Source: CS1-C013 sp964353745 (GTDB lineage Archaea; Aenigmatarchaeota; Aenigmatarchaeia; Aenigmatarchaeales; Aenigmatarchaeaceae). From it: a DNA stretch of 16,492 nucleotides. The position numbers and the translations under genes were made by a program. Below are positions 1 through 6,117 of the stretch, one piece after another (the stretch's first letter is position 1; every line of letters begins with the position of its first letter). The stretch covers positions 1 to 16,492 of the forward strand of contig CAYGWD010000021.1 of the NCBI GenBank assembly GCA_964353745.1, read 5' to 3'. The notes beneath the pieces were generated by a model. That model did no database searches. It had not been told where the DNA came from and worked only from the letters and a program-made list of their open reading frames with translations.

Positions 1-191
1 TGGGCGTCAAGGGTTGGGTAAGGAACCTGCCCTCAGGAGAGGTCGAGGCTGTTTTTGAAGGTATGGAAGAGAGAACCAAAGAAATGGTCGAGTGGTGCAA
101 GAAAGGGCCGTGGTTGGCAAAGGTCAATAACGTTAAGGTTGAGTTCAGTGACTACAAGGGCGAGTTTGAAGGATTTGAGATAAGATACTAA
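1..191 (+). CDS. Acylphosphatase, C-terminal part (5' end outside window)
   Basis: This is the last 62 codons of a small enzyme that hydrolyses acyl phosphates such as carbamoyl or 1,3-bisphosphoglycerate-type anhydrides in the cytoplasm. Reading from base 3, the protein begins GVKGWVRNLPSGEVEAVFEG and ends GEFEGFEIRY before a TAA stop. The G-W-V-R-N-L-x-(D/S)-G-x-V-E segment is the conserved core strand and loop of the acylphosphatase fold, whose asparagine positions the catalytic water, and FEIRY is the usual last strand. Known family members are about 90 residues, so only the N-terminal strand and the phosphate-binding P-loop (GxVQGVGFR) are missing to the left of the window. The family call is firm; the physiological substrate cannot be told. 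Confidence 0.88.
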   Translation, partial: GVKGWVRNLPSGEVEAVFEGMEERTKEMVEWCKKGPWLAKVNNVKVEFSDYKGEFEGFEIRY

Positions 192-203
192 TTTCCCACA
201 TAG

Positions 204-213
204 TTTTAAATAT
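204..213 (+). promoter_or_regulatory. TATA-like promoter element upstream of AbrB frame and tRNA-His
   Basis: The AT-rich box TTTTAAATAT lies in the gap after the acylphosphatase stop. An archaeal start site about 25 nt downstream would fall near 233, just in front of the GGTGA ribosome-binding motif at 235-239. No convincing box is seen 25 nt before the tRNA-His at 411, so this promoter may serve both the AbrB frame and the tRNA. Position is inferred from spacing only. Confidence 0.45.
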
Positions 214-248
214 CTTTTCAAGGAATTATCAATTGGTGAAACAAATGG

Positions 249-515
249 GTGAACGACTTCACATGGAAATCAAAGAAAGATTTGTCTAACCCAAGTTCTA
301 TAATATTCACTGCTTCTTTAGATGACAAAGGAAGGATTGTTATACCGGCTAGCGTCAGGAATAAGCTTAGTTTGAAGTTTAATTCTCAGGTTCTTTTGAA
401 ACTTATTAATGGTTGCGATAGCGTAAAGGATAGCGTCTCATCCTGTGGAGATGAGGGTGCGGGTTCAAATCCCGCTCGCGACCCTAAAAAAAGAGGTGAG
501 TCTAATGACTGGTGA
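249..515 (+). CDS. AbrB/SpoVT-type DNA-binding domain frame that reads through tRNA-His
   Basis: The frame opens at GTG 249, 9 nt after a GGTGA motif (235-239), and stays open for 88 codons. Residues about 18-52 (SIIFTASLDDKGRIVIPASV and on to LLKL) match the swapped-hairpin AbrB domain: the D-x-K-G-R-I-V-I-P-x-x-x-R-x-x-L signature is clear. AbrB proteins are small dimeric DNA-binding regulators, often antitoxins. From residue 55 the codons are the tRNA-His gene (411-483), giving a composition (GCDSVKDSVSSCGDEGAGSN) typical of translated tRNA, and the stop (513-515) lies beyond it, overlapping the acetyltransferase start by 4 nt. The final strand expected after LLKL is missing. Either the gene was cut at its 3' end and the tail is meaningless, or the tRNA sequence supplies the C terminus. 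The domain is secure; whether a working protein is made is not. Confidence 0.6.
   Translation: MNDFTWKSKKDLSNPSSIIFTASLDDKGRIVIPASVRNKLSLKFNSQVLLKLINGCDSVKDSVSSCGDEGAGSNPARDPKKRGESNDW
411..483 (+). tRNA. tRNA-His (anticodon GTG)
   Basis: A full cloverleaf folds from 411-483. The acceptor stem pairs 412-418 (GTTGCGA) with 476-482 (TCGCGAC), one G-U pair. G at 411 is the extra G-1 and faces C73 at 483, the hallmark pair of histidine tRNAs. The D stem is GCGT/GCGT with two G-U pairs, with GG in the loop. The anticodon stem TCATC/GATGA encloses the loop CTGTGGA, giving anticodon GTG at 445-447. The T arm is GCGGG-TTCAAAT-CCCGC. CCA is not encoded. It lies inside the AbrB-type reading frame and 1.6 kb before the histidyl-tRNA synthetase gene. 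Confidence 0.95.
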
Positions 516-1012
516 ACCAGTTCACTTACGTGAACTTTGATGAAAAATTTAGAAAATCTTTAGTGAAAACATACAAAAAAATATGGAAAGAACCGCCGTG
601 GAATGAGTATTTCTGGACAGACAAGATGGTTAATGAAGACATAGACTACGCCATAAAGCAAAAAGACTTCATTAGTAAACTAGCATTTAATACAAATAGT
701 GTGAAAGGTTTTATCTGGGGTTATTCTTTGCCACAAGAAAAGTTTCAATTCTTAAACTTAGATGAGGCAGTTTACATTGATGAATTAGCTGTGGAAAAAG
801 AGCTTAGAAAAAGAGGAATAGGTACTAGATTAACGGAAATGCTAATTAATGATGCAAGAAAATTAGGGTATAATGAAGTTACATTAAGAACAGATATTAA
901 TGGTGGTGCGTATAAATTTTATTTGGATTTGGACTTTGTTGATATGAAAATTAAAGATCCAAAATATCCACAAAGAACATATATGATAAAAAACAATATA
1001 GTGATATTATGA
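512..1012 (+). CDS. GNAT-family N-acetyltransferase
   Basis: This 166-aa protein should transfer the acetyl group of acetyl-CoA to an amine; the substrate (protein N terminus, polyamine, antibiotic, amino acid) cannot be predicted. The diagnostic part is residues 88-118: the VYIDELAVEKELRKRGIGTR segment contains the strand followed by the pyrophosphate-binding loop R-x-x-G-x-G (R99, G102, G104), then a helix. Residues 122-127 (EVTLRT) and the helix with AYKFY plus the DF strand complete the usual GNAT end. The PPWNEYF segment near residue 28 is common in one GNAT subgroup. GTG 512 is chosen because an in-frame TGA (506-508) lies just upstream and GAGGTGAG (494-500) sits 11 nt before it. The stop overlaps the next ATG (ATGA), implying translational coupling to the peptidase gene. 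Confidence 0.85.
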   Translation: MNQFTYVNFDEKFRKSLVKTYKKIWKEPPWNEYFWTDKMVNEDIDYAIKQKDFISKLAFNTNSVKGFIWGYSLPQEKFQFLNLDEAVYIDELAVEKELRKRGIGTRLTEMLINDARKLGYNEVTLRTDINGGAYKFYLDLDFVDMKIKDPKYPQRTYMIKNNIVIL

Positions 1013-2115
1013 ACGAAATAGAATTAACACAAGAATTAGTAAAAATAAACTCAGAGAATCCGCCTGGAAACGAGAGAGCGATAGCAAAATACATTAAAGA
1101 TTTTCTCGATGATTTGAAGATTCCTGTGGAGATAATAGAATTCGAAAAGAACAGATTCGATGTTGTCGCTTCAATCGGAAGCGGTAAAGGATTAATGCTC
1201 AACGGTCATATGGATACTGTTCCTGCCGGTGACGTTAACAACTGGAAATACAATCCCTTTGAAGCGAGAATCGTAGATGGAAAGATATTCGGAAGAGGAA
1301 CAAGCGATATGAAAGGCGGCATTGCATCGATTCTAGCAGCAGTAAAGAACCTTTCAAAGGAAAATTTCAAAAGAAAACTGTTGCTGACTTTTGTTGCTGA
1401 CGAGGAAGTCGCATTGAAAGGTTCGGAATATTTGATTAAAAACAGAAAAGGAATCTTCAAAGACATTAAATATGGAGTAGTGGCAGAGTGTAATAATTTG
1501 AATTTAACAATTGCTCAGAAAGGAATTGTTCATCTGAAAGTAAAATTTAAAGGAAAGGCTGCTCATGGTTCCAGACCGGAATCGGGAGATAATGCAATAT
1601 ACAAGGCTGCGGACTTTATACAGGAAATAAGAAAGTTAATAGAACAATTAAAGAAAAGAAGAAATGTAATTTTAGGAAGTGGAACCATAAACATAGGAAC
1701 AATTAACGGTGGGACTAAGATAAATGTTGTCCCAGACTTTTGCGATGTAGAGGTTGATAGGAGAACTATTCTAGGAGAGACAAGTGATTATGCTATTAAA
1801 CAGATTAGAAAAATATTGAAAAAATTAAAACTAAAAGCTGATATTGAGATTGAAGCTGGCTGCAGACTTCCCATGCAATTCAGCGATAAACTAGAGATAA
1901 TCAAACTGATAAAATCTATTACAAAAGTAAAAATGATAGGATCTTCTGGTTATGACGAGGCAGAGCTGTATTATAGAGACGCTGGAATTCCTTCCGTAAC
2001 CCTAGGGCCGGGTATATCTAATCAGGCTCATGTTTCAAACGAATACATACCAATTAAAAACTTGCAAAAGGCAACTAAGATTTATGAACAGATAATAAGA
2101 AAGGTGTGTCTATGA
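1009..2115 (+). CDS. M20-family metallopeptidase/deacylase (ArgE/DapE/CPG2 type)
   Basis: A 368-aa cytoplasmic zinc hydrolase of the group that includes acetylornithine deacetylase, succinyl-diaminopimelate desuccinylase and carboxypeptidase G2. Metal-site motifs are all visible: N-G-H67-M-D69-T-V-P, then G-R-G-T-S-D100-M-K-G-G, A-D-E132-E133 (catalytic base and ligand), V-V-A-E160, and the C-terminal histidine in QAHVSNEYIP. H186 in AAHGSRPE marks the dimerisation (lid) domain inserted at about residues 175-285. The full set of ligands suggests an active enzyme. Neither a lysine nor an arginine biosynthesis gene is nearby, so assigning argE, dapE or lysK would be guesswork; an amidohydrolase acting on N-acyl amino acids or dipeptides is equally possible. 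It overlaps both neighbours by ATGA junctions (1009-1012 and 2112-2115), placing GNAT, peptidase and hisS in one operon. Confidence 0.9.
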   Translation: MNEIELTQELVKINSENPPGNERAIAKYIKDFLDDLKIPVEIIEFEKNRFDVVASIGSGKGLMLNGHMDTVPAGDVNNWKYNPFEARIVDGKIFGRGTSDMKGGIASILAAVKNLSKENFKRKLLLTFVADEEVALKGSEYLIKNRKGIFKDIKYGVVAECNNLNLTIAQKGIVHLKVKFKGKAAHGSRPESGDNAIYKAADFIQEIRKLIEQLKKRRNVILGSGTINIGTINGGTKINVVPDFCDVEVDRRTILGETSDYAIKQIRKILKKLKLKADIEIEAGCRLPMQFSDKLEIIKLIKSITKVKMIGSSGYDEAELYYRDAGIPSVTLGPGISNQAHVSNEYIPIKNLQKATKIYEQIIRKVCL

Positions 2116-3395
2116 ACGTAAAGGGAACAAGGGATTTTTTGCCTGAGGAAATGATTTTAAGACAGCAGGTGCTAGAAAAAATAAAATCTGTTTTTGAGAC
2201 ATTCGGATTCCAACCATTAGAAACTCCTGCTCTAGAGTCATGGGAAGTTCTCTCAAAAAAAGGGGCAGGCGGAGAGGAAATTCTAAATGAAACGTACAAC
2301 TTCAAGGACAAAGGGGACAGAATGATTGGGTTGAGGTATGATCTAACAGTTCCTTTGGCGAGAGTAATGGCTTCCAATCCTAATCTTAACTTGCCATTCA
2401 AGAGGTATCAGATCCAAAATGCTTGGAGATATGGAGATATTGCCAAGGATCGTTTTAGGGAATTCCTTCAGGCAGACATAGACATAGTCGGTTCTGAAAG
2501 CATGCTTGCAGACGCAGAAATAATTGCTTGTGTAATATCAACTTTGAATGAATTAGGATTCAAAAAATTCACCGTGAGATTGAATAATAGAAAAATATTA
2601 ACGTCTATAGCAAAACAAGCAGGAGCTCCAGAAAATGAATATCTAGCTACCTTTAGAATAATTGATAAAGAGGCCAAGATAGGAGAAGAATGTGTTAAGA
2701 AAGAACTATCAACCATAATTTCTCAAAATGCAACAGCAACGATTTTAGAATTTATAAAAAACAAAGGAGATTTTGCATTAGAGGAACTTGGAAAACGACT
2801 TGAAGACAAAGAAGGTATTGAAGAGATAAAACAAATCAAATCTTATCTAAGACAAATGAATGTTGAATCAAAAGTTGAATTTGATCCAAGTTTGGCAAGA
2901 GGTCTGGACTATTACACCGGTCCGATATTCGAGATATTCGCTGAAGAAGGCATAGGGAGTATAGCAGGCGGAGGAAGATATGACAAGATGATAGGTCTAT
3001 TTTCTGGAAAAGATGTTCCTGCAGTGGGAATCAGCTTTGGAATAGAAAGAATAATAGAGGTTATGAAAGAGAGGAAGATGATTGAGACGAAGAAGTCGAA
3101 AGTCAAAGTTTTTGTCATAGCTGTTAACGATAAAGTTAGAGACAAGGTTCTTGAGGTTGTGCAAATTCTAAGAAACAAGTCTATTCAGACGGACTATGAC
3201 TTGAGGTCTAGATCATTATCCAAGCAATTGAATTATGCTAATTCATTGGGAATACCGAACGTGATAATAGTCGGTCCAAATGAAATAAAAAAGAAAGCAG
3301 TAAAGCTAAGAAAAATGGAAACGGGTGAGGAGACCTTGCTGAAAATCACAGACATTGCAAAATCCTTGAAAACTGAAATGCATAATGAGGCGTAG
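2112..3395 (+). CDS. hisS: Histidyl-tRNA synthetase
   Basis: This 427-aa class II aminoacyl-tRNA synthetase charges tRNA-His in the cytoplasm. The N terminus MNVKGTRDFLPEEM is characteristic. Motif 2 is seen around residues 98-120 (RYQIQNAWRYGDIAKDRFRE followed by FLQADIDIVG). The two HisRS-specific histidine-binding motifs are LARGLDYYTGP (residues 261-271) and GGGRYDKMIG, and motif 3 follows as VPAVGISFGIERI. The C-terminal ~90 residues form the anticodon-binding domain (VKVFVIAVNDKVRDKVLEVV, then DLRSRSLSKQLNYANSLGIP). The ATG at 2112 is preferred over GTG 2106 because it forms the ATGA overlap seen at the preceding junction and starts at the conserved NVKGTRDF; GGTG at 2103-2106 may be the ribosome-binding site. 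Its cognate tRNA-His lies 1.6 kb upstream on the same strand. Confidence 0.97.
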   Translation: MNVKGTRDFLPEEMILRQQVLEKIKSVFETFGFQPLETPALESWEVLSKKGAGGEEILNETYNFKDKGDRMIGLRYDLTVPLARVMASNPNLNLPFKRYQIQNAWRYGDIAKDRFREFLQADIDIVGSESMLADAEIIACVISTLNELGFKKFTVRLNNRKILTSIAKQAGAPENEYLATFRIIDKEAKIGEECVKKELSTIISQNATATILEFIKNKGDFALEELGKRLEDKEGIEEIKQIKSYLRQMNVESKVEFDPSLARGLDYYTGPIFEIFAEEGIGSIAGGGRYDKMIGLFSGKDVPAVGISFGIERIIEVMKERKMIETKKSKVKVFVIAVNDKVRDKVLEVVQILRNKSIQTDYDLRSRSLSKQLNYANSLGIPNVIIVGPNEIKKKAVKLRKMETGEETLLKITDIAKSLKTEMHNEA

Positions 3396-3415
3396 AAAAA
3401 ATCAAAAATATGTTT

Positions 3416-3529
3416 TTAGTAGCTCACTACAACGCTCTCTTCTATTACGAAACCGCATTTTCTGCAAACTACTTCTTTCATACCGTTCGCAATCTTAGTT
3501 GAGCCACACTCTGGGCATTTCATCTTCAT
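3416..3529 (-). CDS. 37-aa TFIIB-type zinc-ribbon mini-protein
   Basis: Reading leftwards from ATG at 3529, a 37-codon frame encodes MKMKCPECGSTKIANGMKEV and then VCRKCGFVIEESVVVSY. The four cysteines (C5, C8, C22, C25) form a C-x2-C-x13-C-x2-C zinc ribbon, and the wording KEVVCRKCGFVIEES closely resembles the N-terminal ribbon of archaeal transcription factor B, where it contacts RNA polymerase. No cyclin-fold core follows, so this is not a truncated full TFB unless the core was lost. It ends 20 nt past the hisS stop on the opposite strand. A box (revcomp of CTTTTTAAAC, 3551-3560) centred about 26 nt before the ATG and no ribosome-binding site suggest a leaderless mRNA. It might bind polymerase or simply be a metal-binding adaptor. 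Confidence 0.75.
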   Translation of the reverse strand: MKMKCPECGSTKIANGMKEVVCRKCGFVIEESVVVSY

Positions 3530-3632
3530 AATATTTCTTCAAAAATGAAACTTTTTAAACTTTATTGTTTTCTGTAATATATCTTTAAAAAATTATACAC
3601 TAGTATACGAGTTAAGAAAAATTTATATAATG

Positions 3633-3640
3633 TTTAAATA
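3633..3640 (+). promoter_or_regulatory. TATA-like box for PINA-type gene
   Basis: TTTAAATA is centred about 25 nt before the ATG at 3662, and a second AT box (ATTTATATAA) lies at 3621-3630. No Shine-Dalgarno motif lies between box and start, so transcription probably begins at or next to the start codon (leaderless). Confidence 0.55.
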
Positions 3641-3661
3641 GTTCGTCAATTAGTTGATTTT

Positions 3662-5497
3662 ATGAGAAAAAGAAGAAAATTCGAAGAAAAAGAATTTGTA
3701 TTGAACAAAATATGCGTAGACACGTCTGTTTTGATTCATGGCAAAATCACGGAATTAATTAAATCGCACAAATTAGATAATTCTGAAATAATTATACCTG
3801 AAATCGTCATAGGCGAGTTGCAGGCCCAGGCTGCCAAAGGCAAGGAAATAGGATTCATAGGCTTGGAGGAAATAAAACAGATAAGGCAGTTGAAGGACCA
3901 ACACAAGATAAAGTTGAATTTTGCTGGCGAGAGGCCTAGCTATGAAGACATTCTGTTGGCAAGGTCAGGAAGGATAGACGCCTTGATACAGGATATCGCA
4001 AAGGAGAACGATGCTGTTCTGTTGACTTGCGATTTATTACAAGGTTTGGTTGCCCAAGCTCAAGGAATAAAAGTAAAATACTTCGATTCGTTCAAGAAGA
4101 AGAAAAGAATGAAGATAGAAAGCTTCCTCACCAATGATACCATGTCCTTGCACTTGAAAGAGGGAGCAATACCTTATGCTAAAAGAGGAAAGCCAAGCGA
4201 GATAAAATTTATTGCTTTAAGAAACAAGCCAATGAAAAGAGATGAACTAGATGAGATGGCTTCGGAGATACTTGACTCGGCTAGATACGAGGAGGATTCA
4301 TTCATAGAATTAGGCGATTATGGTGCAACTGTTATTCAATTGAAAGAAAAAAGAATTTCAATAGCAAGACCGCCTTTTTCAGATGGCCTGGAAATAACCT
4401 TGGTAAGACCCATTGTTAAATTAACGTTGGATGATTACAAACTTTCCAGCAAACTAAAAGATAGGCTGGAAAAAAGAGCGGAAGGAATCCTAGTGGCAGG
4501 TCCGCCAGGCTCTGGCAAGTCTACATTCAGCGCGTCCATAGCGGAATTCTATTTCAAGAAAGGCAAGATTGTAAAGACAATGGAACAACCAAGAGACTTG
4601 CAGGTTCCGCCAGAGATAACGCAATACGCGCCATTGAATGGAAGCTTTGTCAAGACTGCCAACATATTGTTGTTGGTAAGACCTGATTATACGATATTTG
4701 ATGATGTGAGGAACCCAAAAGACTTTGAGATATTCTCTGATTTAAGGCTTGCAGGCATAGGAATGATAGGAGTTGTTCATGCATCGGATCCGGTAGACGC
4801 GATACAGAGGTTCATAGGAAAAATAGAGCTAGGGGTCATACCGCACGTCATTGACACAATAATATTCATTAGAGGCGGAAGGATTGAGAAGATATATTCC
4901 CTCGGTCTAATAGTCAGGGTTCCTAGCGGAATGACAGAGGCTGACTTAGCAAGACCTATTGTAGAAGTCAGGGATTTTGAAACAGAGAACCTTGAGTATG
5001 AAATCTATAGTTACGGTGAGCAGACCACTGTCATACCTGTCAAGAAAGAGAAGAAATCTCCCTTGCAAAAATTGGCAGTTGAAAGAATAAAATCTGAAAT
5101 AAGAAGATTTGATCCAACCGCAGAAATAGAATTTTTGTCAGACAACAGAATAGTGGTGAAGGTTGATAATAAAATAATACCGCAATTGATTGGCAAGGAA
5201 GGGAAGACCATAAAATCAATAGAAGACAGACTGGGCATATCAATAGAAGTACAACCCATAGTAGAATCGATGGGAAAAGAAGTAAAGTTTGATATAAACG
5301 AGACAGGAGCTTATATTGTTCTTTCATTCGACGGAAAGATTGCTGGAAAAAATGCCAATATTTATGTTAGCGATGAATATCTGTTCTCTGCAACTATCGG
5401 TAGAACAGGGCAGATAAAAATTTCTAAAAGTTCTGATTTGGGTAAATCTTTGTTGAGAACAATAACAAGCAAGAAAGAGATTAAAGTTTTTATATAA
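3662..5497 (+). CDS. PINA-type PIN domain, PilT/VirB11-like ATPase and KH domain protein
   Basis: A 611-aa three-domain protein. The PIN domain spans residues 15-145 and keeps all four acidic metal-binding residues: D20 (VDTSVLI), E52 (IGELQ), D106 (RIDALI) and D124 (LTCD). An RNase or DNase activity is therefore possible. The hexameric-ATPase domain has Walker A GPPGSGKST at about 280-288, a Walker B-like TIFDDVR, and the histidine box GVVHASDPVDAIQR. A KH domain near 495-545 has the GxxG loop G511-K-E-G514. This order and size match archaeal PINA, for which the Sulfolobus protein is known as a hexameric ATPase that moves Holliday junctions and works with Hjc. Although related to PilT motors, the PIN and KH ends argue for nucleic-acid processing, not pilus assembly. 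It has its own promoter and meets a convergent gene 4 nt after its stop. Confidence 0.92.
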   Translation: MRKRRKFEEKEFVLNKICVDTSVLIHGKITELIKSHKLDNSEIIIPEIVIGELQAQAAKGKEIGFIGLEEIKQIRQLKDQHKIKLNFAGERPSYEDILLARSGRIDALIQDIAKENDAVLLTCDLLQGLVAQAQGIKVKYFDSFKKKKRMKIESFLTNDTMSLHLKEGAIPYAKRGKPSEIKFIALRNKPMKRDELDEMASEILDSARYEEDSFIELGDYGATVIQLKEKRISIARPPFSDGLEITLVRPIVKLTLDDYKLSSKLKDRLEKRAEGILVAGPPGSGKSTFSASIAEFYFKKGKIVKTMEQPRDLQVPPEITQYAPLNGSFVKTANILLLVRPDYTIFDDVRNPKDFEIFSDLRLAGIGMIGVVHASDPVDAIQRFIGKIELGVIPHVIDTIIFIRGGRIEKIYSLGLIVRVPSGMTEADLARPIVEVRDFETENLEYEIYSYGEQTTVIPVKKEKKSPLQKLAVERIKSEIRRFDPTAEIEFLSDNRIVVKVDNKIIPQLIGKEGKTIKSIEDRLGISIEVQPIVESMGKEVKFDINETGAYIVLSFDGKIAGKNANIYVSDEYLFSATIGRTGQIKISKSSDLGKSLLRTITSKKEIKVFI

Positions 5498-5501
5498 GAA
5501 T

Positions 5502-5870
5502 TTAAAGAAGACGACCCATTGAATTTAAAGTTCTAGGATTTAATACAATATGATAATTTCTTCTTCCACTAGATGTAGTAGTTACAAAATAGTCTTTATC
5601 CTCGTTAAGTTCTGCACCATACATCATAGCTAAAATTGTACGACAAACATTAACTGTAGTTAATCTTTCATCTTGAACTTTCTTCTTTATTTCATCTTGT
5701 AACTGTCTCGGGTTAATTGCATATACAGTTTCGGAGCTACCTAATTTTTGACTATTATAATAATGCATTTCCATATCTTTCAAAATATGTTCAATTATTT
5801 CATAATAAGGGCTCCTTCTATTTTTTATTAAATTAACATAATTAACTATAGGAACTGGAATTTCAGACAT
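5502..5870 (-). CDS. Unrecognised 122-aa protein, possible winged-helix fold
   Basis: I do not recognise this family. The protein is mixed charged and soluble with no signal peptide, membrane segment or cysteine cluster (one Cys). Residues about 50-75 (INPRQLQDEIKKKVQDERLT) and TVNVCRTILAMMYGAEL look like two helices, followed by DYFVTTTSSGRRNYHIVLN, which has the pattern of a basic beta hairpin; helix-helix-hairpin order would suit a winged-helix DNA-binding domain, but that is inference from pattern only. A TATA-like box (revcomp of TTAAATAA, 5892-5899) about 25 nt before the ATG and absence of a ribosome-binding site suggest a leaderless transcript. It converges with the PINA-type gene (4 nt between stops) and diverges from tRNA-Arg. 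Confidence 0.7.
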   Translation of the reverse strand: MSEIPVPIVNYVNLIKNRRSPYYEIIEHILKDMEMHYYNSQKLGSSETVYAINPRQLQDEIKKKVQDERLTTVNVCRTILAMMYGAELNEDKDYFVTTTSSGRRNYHIVLNPRTLNSMGRLL

Positions 5871-5891
5871 AATTATCTAAAAATGATATGG

Positions 5892-5899
5892 TTAAATAA
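5892..5899 (-). promoter_or_regulatory. TATA-like box for the 122-aa gene
   Basis: On the minus strand TTATTTAA is centred about 25 nt upstream of ATG 5870, the spacing expected for a leaderless archaeal mRNA. It sits in the 77-nt divergent gap shared with the tRNA-Arg promoter. Confidence 0.5.
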
Positions 5900-5914
5900 G
5901 CTTTAAAATCTTAC

Positions 5915-5922
5915 TTTTTTAT
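5915..5922 (+). promoter_or_regulatory. TATA-like box for tRNA-Arg
   Basis: TTTTTATA is centred about 29 nt before the first base of the mature tRNA at 5948, suitable for a transcript with little or no 5' leader. Confidence 0.45.
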
Positions 5923-5947
5923 AGTGTTAATTTCTATTAATCAATAT

Positions 5948-6055
5948 GCCTCGGTAGCTCAGCTTGGATTCAGAGCGGCGGCGTAAGGTAAAAATGCTAA
6001 GGTTTACCTGCCGGACCTAAGCCGAAGGTCGTGGGTTCAAATCCCTCCCGGGGCA
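5948..6055 (+). tRNA. tRNA-Arg (anticodon CCT) with a 31-nt intron at 33/34
   Basis: The cloverleaf exons are 5948-5984 and 6016-6055. The acceptor stem is GCCTCGG/CCGGGGC (one U-G) with A73. The D stem is GCTC/GAGC with a 12-nt loop holding GG. The anticodon stem 5978-5982 (GCGGC) pairs with 6021-6025 (GCCGA), with G27-A43 unpaired. Removing 5985-6015 gives a 7-nt loop GTCCTAA with U33 and anticodon CCT (6016-6018). The T arm is GTGGG-TTCAAAT-CCCTC with a U50-U64 mismatch. This tRNA reads AGG, a common arginine codon in this window. G32 (usually a pyrimidine) and the two stem mismatches are odd. CCA is not encoded. A T6 run at 6062-6067 follows. Confidence 0.85.
5985..6015 (+). other. tRNA intron with bulge-helix-bulge-like fold
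   Basis: The precursor folds as: helix CGGC (5979-5982) with GCCG (6010-6013), bulge GTA (5983-5985), inner helix AGGTAAA (5986-5992) with TTTACCT (6003-6009) closed by a 10-nt loop, and bulge GAC (6014-6016). Two 3-nt bulges around a 4-bp helix is the substrate of the archaeal splicing endonuclease, which cuts after the second bulge base: GT/A and GA/C, exactly leaving the CCT anticodon loop. The outer helix is only G-C and G-U, so this is a relaxed form. The intron lies between U33 and C34 and not at the usual 37/38. Confidence 0.75.
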
Positions 6056-6060
6056 CAAAA

Positions 6061-6067
6061 CTTTTTT
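6061..6067 (+). terminator. Oligo-T run after tRNA-Arg
   Basis: CTTTTTT begins 6 nt after the discriminator base. T-rich runs are enough for termination by archaeal RNA polymerase. No hairpin is needed or seen. Confidence 0.5.
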
Positions 6068-6088
6068 ACTTATGCCCATTTCAATAAG

Positions 6089-6096
6089 TTTTTAAA
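6089..6096 (+). promoter_or_regulatory. TATA-like box for AbrB/99-aa operon
   Basis: TTTTTAAA is centred about 25 nt before ATG 6118. There is no ribosome-binding site ahead of that ATG, which suggests a leaderless mRNA for the AbrB gene. Confidence 0.5.
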
Positions 6097-6117
6097 GGTT
6101 TTTTATTAATTCTTGTT

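Noticed and set aside
33..221. Minus-strand frame over the acylphosphatase end
   Set aside because: The plus strand encodes a clear acylphosphatase; the minus frame has no recognisable feature.
245..289. ATG 245 opening a 14-codon frame ahead of the AbrB start
   Set aside because: It ends at TAA after 14 residues with no conserved pattern; the GTG 249 frame carries the AbrB signature. Kept only as part of the start-motif observation.
505..540. ATG 505 opening an 11-codon frame (MTGEPVHLREL) before the GNAT gene, possible frameshifted N terminus
   Set aside because: It resembles a GNAT N terminus slightly, but ends at TGA, and GTG 512 with an in-frame upstream stop gives a complete protein. 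No slippery site is evident.
2106..2111. GTG 2106 as hisS start
   Set aside because: ATG 2112 gives the ATGA overlap seen at the neighbouring junction and begins at the conserved NVKGTRDF.
3662..5497. PilT-like ATPase as the motor of the pilus locus
   Set aside because: The intact PIN and KH domains, own promoter and distance from the locus fit PINA, a nucleic-acid ATPase, and not a TadA/PilB motor.
5948..6055. Reading the anticodon as AAG (Leu) with an intron at 37/38
   Set aside because: A34 anticodons of this kind are not used in archaea, and the fold with GTA and GAC bulges gives U33 and CCT exactly, with exons typical of an Arg tRNA.
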